From NCBI RefSeq assembly GCF_004664715.2, contig NC_051074.1, forward strand, positions 15,787,678 to 15,851,677: a stretch of 64,000 nucleotides of DNA. Reading direction: 5' to 3'. The position numbers and the translations under genes are program-made. This document shows positions 57,693 to 64,000 of this stretch, in pieces (the first letter of the stretch is position 1; each line of letters opens with the position of its first letter). This DNA is from Peromyscus leucopus. Taxonomy: Eukaryota; Chordata; Mammalia; Rodentia; Cricetidae. The notes below the pieces were generated by a model that saw nothing but the letters and a program-made list of their open reading frames with translations, did no database searches and was not told the origin of the DNA.

Positions 57693-58156
57693 TCTAATTA
57701 GTGAGAAAGAGGAGGGTTTATATGGGCAAGAATTGTTGAAACCAAGTTTGGATAAAGCACAGGGACAAAGAGCCAAACGAATGGAAACACATGAACTATG
57801 AACCAAAGACTGAGGGGTCCCCAATTGGATCAGGCCCTCTGAATAGGTGAGACAGTTGATTGGCTTGATCTGTTTGGGAGGCATCTAGGCAGTGGTACCA
57901 GGTCCTGGGCTCGCTGCATGAGTTAGCTGTTTGAAACCTGGGACTTGTGCAGGGACGCTTGGCTCAATCTGGGAGGAGGGGACTGGACCTTCCTGGACTG
58001 AGTCTATCAGGTCAAACTCAGTCCTCGGGGGAGACCTTGATCTGGAGGAGGTGGGAATGGGGGGTGGGCTGGGGTGAAGGGGAGGGGGCAGGAAGGGGGA
58101 GAACAAGGGAATCTGTGGCTGTTATGTAGAACTGAATAGTATTGTAAAATAAAAAA
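57693..58156 (+). mobile_element. Sense 3' part of twin-primed LINE-1
   Basis: 3' UTR from 'agtctaattagtgagaaagaggaggg' to 'gggaatctgtggctgttatgtag...attgtaaaataaaaaaaa'. It is the reverse of 23,190-23,660 with few differences. TSD aaagtgtgcctgtg (57523-57536) / aaagtgtgcctctg (58157-58170), 13 of 14 identical. Confidence 0.93.
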
Positions 58157-58167
58157 AAAGTGTGCCT

Positions 58168-58170
<3 letters not shown>

Positions 58171-58203
<33 letters not shown>

Positions 58204-58215
58204 TATGTGTGTGTA
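58171..58215. repeat. (TG)n microsatellite
   Basis: TG run with one GGTA interruption, just 3' of the L1 TSD. Confidence 0.95.
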
Positions 58216-58464
58216 TCTTTAACAATAGGGTCTTTCCATTGAGTTCTGGTAGAAAACAGAAAAAGGAGCAGGACCAATTTCTTGTACTGTTCATGGAGTT
58301 TGCAAGAGACTCCTGACTGGCAACTTGCTGGGATGTATCACCTACCATGTGTTTCCAAAAACTAACAGGCCAAGAGGGCAATCCTATCAATATTATTTTG
58401 CTAAACAGAAATAAAATCAAAGTGCCTACTAAATAGTATTTCTATGCCTATAGATATGTACAAC
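58216..58464. other. Unassigned spacer
   Basis: No family recognised. The 137-codon antisense frame at 58007-58420 is a mix of L1 UTR, CA repeat and this spacer. Confidence 0.4.
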
Positions 58465-58818
58465 ATTTTTCAATTGCATTATTTGTTTTTTGATGTCTAG
58501 TTTCTTGATTTTTTTTCTATATTTTGAAGATTAGTTCTCTGACAGATGTCGGGTTGATGACAATCTTTTCCCATTCTGTAGGCTGTCATTTTGTACTATT
58601 GACAGTATCCTTTGCCTTACAGAAGCTTTTCAGTTCTATTAGGTCCCATTTATTCATTGTTGAGCTCAGGGTCTATGCTACTGGTGTTCTATTCAGGAAG
58701 CTGTTTCCCATGCCAATGGGTTCAAGGCTATTTCCCTCTTTCTCTTCTTTCAGGTTCAGTGTAACTAGATTTATGTTGAGGTCCTTGATCCACTTGGACC
58801 TGAGTTTTGTAATGTAAA
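58465..58818 (-). pseudogene. LINE-1 ORF2 C-terminal-half fragment
   Basis: 'gatgtctagtttcttgattttttttctatattttgaagattagttctctgacagatgtc', 'ttttgccttacagaagcttttcagttctattaggtccc' type sequence and 'ttgaggtccttgatccacttggacctgagttttgta' are antisense L1 ORF2. Neither L1 end is present. Confidence 0.88.
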
Positions 58819-59204
58819 AAGGTTATTTTTATGTGATAAAGCTTACAAGTTTTTAAGCATTCCCAAAGCAATTTCCAAAAAAAATTAGTGGTTACATTTG
58901 TGACTTCTGGAATTCAGTTTCTATAAAAGAGAACTCTAGAAATCATTGAAGCTATGAATTTAAATTTGAATGTAAGTGCCAGTATAAGAGTACGTGGAGA
59001 AAAGTCTTGCTTACCCCATCTAAAGCTAACTGAGAGGAGCAGTGATTAAGCTGTGTTTTAGGAAAAGGTTTTCACATTTCATGAAATTCATCTTATATTA
59101 TGACAAGATGCTTGAATCCTTGAACTTGTTCTTACTCTTTTTAGGTTAGAAGTGGAAAGAGTTTATTCAAAAAACTATACTAGTTCATTTGCTGGAATAG
59201 TTAG
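58819..59204. other. Single-copy AT-rich DNA
   Basis: Nothing recognised. Confidence 0.4.
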
Positions 59205-59353
59205 GTTTATTTGAGACAGGGTCTCTCTGTGTAGCTTTGTGCCTTTCCTGGAACTCACTCTGTAGCCCAGGCTGGCCTTGAACTCACAGAGATCTTCCTG
59301 CCACTGTCTCCTGAGTGCTGGGAATAAAGGTGTGCACAACCACTGCCCAGCTC
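59205..59353 (-). repeat. B1 SINE
   Basis: Antisense: 'tttgagacagggtctctctgtgtagctttgtgcctttcctggaactcactctgtagcccaggctggccttgaactcacagagatc' to 'caaccactgcccagc'. No poly(T) and no clear TSD, so older than the 9.4 and 37.4 kb copies. Confidence 0.95.
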
Positions 59354-60111
59354 TAAGAGTCACCTAAAACTGAAAAAAAATCACAAATATAATTTCTAAA
59401 TAAAATCCCTCTATATTTTAATTTTTAAAGCATATTTTTCCCTTTGGTTAATCACATGGAAGAGTTAATTTTGTTGAAGGATGTTTTTGCTCACATTACT
59501 TAACTAATTAAACACATCCTCTTATTATGATGGTGGATTTTGGGGAATTTATATTCATATTTCTATGAAATATAGCTATTCATGCTTTTGTGTTAGGTGA
59601 AAATACATGGGATTTGTTGTTTTTCTCATAGTTTATACTTTTACAGTAACACAAAAATGTGAAATATGGTTACTCCATTTTACTTCTTATATTTTTATGA
59701 GAATATGAATGTGGAGATTTTATCTTTGTTCCATGTACAGGACATTTACTGAGAAGCAACTATATATCTTATTCTTCTTATATGTTCATTTCCTCATCAG
59801 ATCCCATTTTTCTCTACCTAAAGACATACATTATTGTGGCTAGGTTGACAATTATTCTCCTTTCTAGTTTCTGTTAAATTTTGTGATATCTTTATTATTG
59901 GAAATAAATGTTAAGTGCTCATAAAAATTGTTAAATGGTAGAAGTTCATTGAGTCCTTCATAGTTTTAACTTAATTAATACTAGCTTTTATTTAATTGGT
60001 TCTGAAGTTTGATTTGTTTTCCCTTTGACATTACCATGTCTTTATGTATTTTCTGCTTTAAAATTTTTCTTTAGCAAGATATTTTTTCAGACTAGCTTTT
60101 AAAGGATATTC
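59354..60111. other. Single-copy AT-rich DNA
   Basis: Nothing recognised. Confidence 0.45.
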
Positions 60112-60470
60112 TTGTGTGATGGTTTCAGTTGTAATGTCTCCTCATGGGCTCACATAATTGAATACTCAGTTTCTAATTATATACACTGTGTGTGGAAGCT
60201 TGGGAAATATGACCTTGCAGGAGTAGATATGTCACTGAAAGTAAGCTTTGAGAGCTTAAGGCCTTGCCCTATCCCAGTCTACTCTCTCTATTTCTTGCTT
60301 CTGACTCAAAGTATAAGCACTCAACTTGCTGCTCCAGCATCCACACCTGCCATCTTCTGCCTCTCTTCCTACCATGACAAGTCTTTATCCCTCTGTACCA
60401 TACACCAGAACAGAAAACTTTTTCTTACCTTGGTCATGGTGTTTTATCATAGCAATAGTAAATTAGCTAA
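60112..60470 (+). repeat. Dispersed rodent repeat (related to the 35.4 kb element)
   Basis: Starts 'tgtgatggtttcagttgtaatgtctcctcatgggctcac', continues 'ggaagcttgggaaatatgaccttgcaggagtagatatgtcactg' and ends 'cttggtcatggtgttttatcatagcaatagtaaattagct'. The end is the reverse of the start of the 35,455 element. The 131-codon open frame covering it (60112-60507) is repeat-derived, not a gene. Confidence 0.65.
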
Positions 60471-61252
60471 AATTGCTTTCTTGAATTTTTTCCTGCCAAA
60501 ATTGTAGTTTTTCTTGAATTTGTGATTTTCCTTTTTCACTCCTAAAAGTTATTAGCTTTCATGACTTCAAATATCAGCATTGATCTTTGGCCACTTGGCT
60601 CTGGTTGAAGGTAAGTTATATAGTTTCACTGAATCTTATTGCATCTCTTGGTACTTTGGAGGTATTCCTTAGTAGTTTTATTTCTAGATGTCAACCTAAG
60701 CATGTCATTAGTTGTAATACTAGTCCACTAATGTTTCTGTCTAACTACTATGCTGAATGCATATCGATTTGTTATAATATAAAATTATAATATATTTTTT
60801 ATGATTTTCTATTATTACATTAAATTAATGATTCTACTCTTTAATATCTTAAAATGTATTATATTCACATTTTTTAACTTCTCTAGATACCCATAAAGGA
60901 GTTTCTGTTTTTCTTTATTATGTGTTCTATCATTTTTTCTCTTTGAACATGATTTATAATTGAATTTCCTGTTTGCATGAAAACTGAAAGAGACAAGGTC
61001 ACAGTTTCAATAAGTAGGATCCACCTCTAGGCATGCTTCAATTTTATTCTGACCAGACAGGTTGAATTTAAAAAAAAAAAAAAAGATATTCAGCTGAATT
61101 GAAGCAGAGCTATCTTTGGAAGTACCTAATCTTATTGTATTGTTATTCATTTAATATACTGCAGTAAGTATCACGTGTGAGACCTTGGGACGTTTTTCAC
61201 TACTTTATGCCTTCATTTATACCAACAAATATAATGTATTTTACCCTAGTGC
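60471..61252. other. Single-copy AT-rich DNA
   Basis: Nothing recognised; poly(A) run at 61070-61084. Confidence 0.45.
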
Positions 61253-62520
61253 TGTGGGATGTCTTTCTGTATGCTATGAATATGTATTGCTCTGATTGGT
61301 TGATAAATAAAATGCTGATTGGTCAGTAACCAGGAAGTATAGGTGGGGTAAGGAGAATTCTGGGAAGAGGAAGAGCAGAGTGAGGAGTCATCAGCCAGAC
61401 ACAGAGGAAGCAAGATGGCAAGGCAGAACTGAGAAAAGGTACCAAGCCATGTGGCTAAACATAAAAAAGAATTATGGGTTAAATTAAATGTAAGAGCTAG
61501 TCAGTAATAAGCCTGAGCTAATGGCCAAGTGGTTATAAATAATATTAAGCCTACGTGTGATTATTTTATAAGCAGCTGCAGGACCGTGGGTGAGAGAGAT
61601 TTGTCTGGACTGTGCGAGGCCTGGTGGGACAATGGAAAACTTCAGCTACATTTGGCCCCAACGTGGGGCTCTTGAGTTTCTATAGGCCTAAAAGAGTTTA
61701 AAAAGGGCTCCTAAACACACAATAATGAAGCCAAAAACAGCTTTCTACTTCATGTCTCATGAGGGTTGAGAAATAGAGACGCCAGGGTACAGAGATGCTG
61801 TGGCATGCAGACTTGAGATACTTTATGGCAGGTTCACAGTGTATGGGCTTGAGTGCAGCATGCCAGATTCTTGCTACTGTACACAGTGGCATTTGCAACC
61901 CACACAGGATGGTATGTGGTGGATATAGCTTTTGTTAGCACAGACAAAAAATTTTAAAAAATGGAAAGGAAGAAAAGGTTTTTGGACTACATGCTACTGG
62001 ACAGAAGCATAAACCTACCGCTTCACAGAGTGAGCAATGAATATGGATCCCCCAGACCTGGAGGTAAATTAGTTCTACCATGTTGAAAAGGTTAGGTGGG
62101 TGGAGCCAGCAGCCAAAGCTGCCATTTCAGTCCTAGTCACACGGTAGTTTAAATCAATAGATTCACAATAAGACAGATTCAGATGGAATAAAACTTTAAA
62201 TGGTTTATAGTGTGTGTAAAAATGTACACATGCTTGGAAAAGAGAAGAAAATGAATATAGACAGTTATTTAAAGAAATAGTTTTAAAAAATACAGTTTTT
62301 AAAGAATCAGTAAAAATAATATAATAAGCTACATAAAGATGGATATTACACAGAGAATCTGAATTATGTTATCTTTGGGATTTTTAACTGCAGAGAAACA
62401 TTTGATTGTAAAAGCTGCTAAGTTAAATCAATATGTATATTTTAAAGATATCTTGATTTCAAAATTTATGTCTAAGGATATGTTGCTTCAGAAAAAAGTT
62501 TCTGCTTTTGTTTCCACAGA
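61253..62520 (+). mobile_element. ERV copy B: LTR - PBS - internal, 3' truncated
   Basis: LTR 61253-61650 (398 bp, TGTGGGATGTC... to ...TTCAGCTACA), PBS at 61653-61670, then about 850 bp of internal sequence with the same block order as the minus strand of copy A ('ggagccagcagccaaagctgccatttcagtc', 'acagagaatctg', 'aatatgtatattttaaagatatcttg'). No open gag or pol. Similarity to A ends at about 62,520. There is no 3' LTR. Confidence 0.9.
61653..61670 (+). promoter_or_regulatory. Primer-binding site, tRNA-Lys1,2-like
   Basis: TGGCCCCAACGTGGGGCT, 2 nt after the LTR's terminal CA, is close to the class II retroviral PBS TGGCGCCCAACGTGGGGC. Confidence 0.8.
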
Positions 62521-62779
62521 AGTATGGTTCAAAATCTCACTTTATCTATTTTTAATTCCTGTTTGACACCTCACATCCTCAGATCCATACCCATTTACAT
62601 CTTTTATTTTTTTGCATAACAGTTTAATTTGTGTTAAAATTGGTTTTTTATGAATTTAAAATGTCAGTCCAGAAGTAGTTTATCTATTTTTATTGAAAAA
62701 AAGTAATTATTTTCATATAATATAGTTTAATCATAGCTTTCTTGCCCCAAAATTCTCCCTGCCTTCTTACCTAGGCCCT
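62521..62779. other. Unassigned sequence after ERV copy B
   Basis: AT-rich; may be decayed ERV or host DNA. Confidence 0.35.
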
Positions 62780-63345
62780 TTTTTTTCTATTTTGCTTTAG
62801 AAAACAAACCACAACAAAACAAAATTTTAAGAAAGCACATACAGAAAAACACACACACACAAAAAAAACAAGAAAACAAACAATGAAAGCAAAATTTAAA
62901 AAGAAATACAGAGAAATACACACAAAAACAAAACCCACTAAAACACAAAATTGAAACCATTGCATACAGTAAAATGCCAGTAAGATGAAAATTATCTAGG
63001 CATAGTAATAAGGCAAATATATATAATTGAATTCATTTAGTGTTGGTCATCAATTGCTGGACATGGGACCTACATTTACCTGTCATTAATATACAAAGTG
63101 AGACTTTGATAGAACTAATATTTTCATTTGCAAGCAACACCAATTGGAGATAGCTTCTTGGTTATCAATGGGAAGTGTCAACTTACACCTTTCAACACTG
63201 GGGACCCATCTAGCTTGAACTTGTTTAGGTCTTGTGCATGATGCCACAGTCTTTATGAGTTCATATGTGCCTTAGTCCTGTAGTCCTTAGAAGACACGGT
63301 TTACTTGAAATCACCTATCCCCTCTGGCCCTTATAATCTTTCCTC
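62780..63345 (-). repeat. LINE-1 Lx-type 3' UTR fragment
   Basis: An A-rich stretch with CA units (62,800-62,950, the antisense of a T/TG-rich UTR block) leads to 'accaattggagatagcttcttgg', 'ttgtttaggtcttgtgcatgatgccacagtctttatgagttcatatgtgcc' and 'agaagacacggtttacttgaaatcacctatcccctctggcccttataatctttcc'. These are known antisense Lx 3' UTR phrases. The 64-codon frame at 62771-62965 is low complexity. Confidence 0.8.
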
Positions 63346-63367
63346 TTCTTCTTCTTCTTCTTCTTCT

Positions 63368-63371
<4 letters not shown>
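63346..63371. repeat. (TTC)n tract
   Basis: About 9 TTC units between the L1 fragment and the poly(T) of the B1. Confidence 0.9.
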
Positions 63372-63407
<36 letters not shown>

Positions 63408-63545
63408 AGACAGGGTTTCTCTGTGTAGCTTTGCGCCTTTCCTGGAACTCACTCTGTAGCCCAGGCTGGCCTCAAACTCACAGAGATCCGCCTGGCTCTG
63501 CCTCCCGAGTGCTGGGATTAAAGGCATGCGCCACCACCGCCCGGC
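63372..63545 (-). repeat. Young B1 SINE with 35-nt poly(T)
   Basis: Near-consensus antisense B1 ('gtagctttgcgcctttcctggaactcactctgtagcc' to 'ccaccaccgcccggc'). (CTT)n lies on its left and 'ttcttctt' immediately follows its head, so the TSD is probably a TTC-repeat stretch. Confidence 0.95.
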
Positions 63546-63586
63546 TTCTTCTTAATAGCTCCCTGAAAGCTTGGGGAGAGGGGTGC

Positions 63587-63945
63587 TGTGGATATTGCTC
63601 TATATAAATAAAACACTGATGGCCAGTGACCAGGCATGAAGTAGGTTGCCAGGCAGGAAGTAGGTGGGACAAGGAGAGAGGAGAATTCTGGGAAGCAGAA
63701 GGCTGAGGAGAGACACTACAGCCACCGCCAGGAGAAGCAGCATGTAAAGACTCTGGTAAGCCACCAGCCACGTGGCAAGGTATAGATTTATAGAAATGGG
63801 TTAATTTAAGATATAAGAACAGTTAGCAAGAAGCCTGCCATGGCCATACAGTTTATAAGTGATATAAGCGTCTGAGTGATTATTTTATAAGTGGATTGTG
63901 GGACTGTGGGGCTTGGGGAACCTGGAGAGAAGCCCTCCAGCAACA
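63587..63945 (+). mobile_element. LTR related to ERV copies A/B
   Basis: TGTGGATATTGCTC... to ...CCTCCAGCAACA, 359 bp. It contains 'tctatataaataaaacactgatggccagtg', 'caggcaggaagtaggtgggac', 'gagaattctgggaag' and 'gtgattattttataagtgg', in the same order as the 61,253 LTR but clearly diverged. No PBS follows, so a solo LTR of a sister subfamily. No TSD seen. Confidence 0.8.
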
Positions 63946-64000
63946 GAGGAGTTTGAGTAAGACATTCCATTTAGGAGTGCATGTTCCAAAATTTGTCACT

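Noticed and set aside
58007..58420. 137-codon antisense frame
   Set aside because: A composite of L1 3' UTR, (CA)n and spacer; the His-Thr run is the microsatellite.
60112..60507. 131-codon plus-strand frame with many Cys and Ser
   Set aside because: Begins and ends with phrases of a dispersed rodent repeat; no domain, no splice context.
61698..61898. 66-codon antisense frame inside ERV copy B
   Set aside because: Lies antisense to the ERV and has no counterpart of note in copy A; taken as chance.
63305..63771. Frames of 97-100 codons on both strands
   Set aside because: Poly(T), B1 and LTR sequence only.
1..64000. tRNA, rRNA or snRNA genes
   Set aside because: The only tRNA-like A/B boxes found belong to B2, B3, ID or B4 SINEs; no cloverleaf or snRNA core was seen by eye.

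Overview
This window is mammalian nuclear DNA from a rodent, most likely a cricetid (hamster, vole or deer-mouse group). The evidence is the repeat content: B1 SINEs of the form that reads 'gtagctttgcgcctttcctggaactcac' on the antisense strand, B2/B3-type and ID/B4-type tRNA SINEs, rodent LINE-1 (including Lx-type 3' UTRs), and several LTR-retrotransposon families. The cricetid assignment is inference from remembered consensus sequences, not a database result. No bacterial, plasmid or phage features are present. There is no complete protein-coding gene. Almost every long open frame overlaps an L1, a SINE, an LTR or a simple repeat.

Layout. 1-9 kb: old SINEs, a tandem B2 pair (5.5-5.9 kb), degraded antisense L1. 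9-20 kb: a young B1 with target-site duplication (TSD) at 9.4 kb, B2s, an antisense LTR at 15 kb, ancient L1 remnants and several microsatellites, then AT-rich single-copy DNA. 20-28.7 kb: a dispersed repeat, an LTR-like unit, antisense L1 3' ends at 21.2 and 23.2-24.3 kb, and an old sense L1 ORF2 at 27.5-28.5 kb. 29-31.9 kb: an antisense, apparently non-coding endogenous retrovirus (ERV), copy A, with LTR, primer-binding site (PBS) and internal region. 32-34 kb: single-copy sequence with an unusual CpG-bearing patch. 34.2-36.4 kb: a retroviral LTR-PBS-gag-start remnant, then a solo LTR nested inside another repeat. 39.5-40.7 kb: an L1 piece with an open ORF2 C-terminus. 42-51 kb: mostly single-copy, with two exon-like segments near 45.6 and 46.2 kb. 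51.3-52.2 kb: two solo LTRs head to head. 55.7-58.8 kb: a TSD-flanked truncated L1, a 5'-inverted (twin-primed) L1 and another antisense L1. 61.2-62.5 kb: ERV copy B on the plus strand, matching copy A. 62.8-64 kb: L1 3' UTR, B1, LTR.

The region reads as an intergenic or intronic 'repeat accumulation' stretch. The best leads for something functional are the exon-like segment on the minus strand at 45,537-45,697 (acceptor, 53 open codons, consensus donor), a possible 26-nt microexon at 22,376-22,401, and the CpG patch at about 33.0-33.5 kb. I did not find a convincing new biological system. The most structurally interesting items are the ERV pair with a perfect 20-bp snap-back hairpin at the point where the copies diverge, and several insertions whose mechanism can be read from their TSDs.
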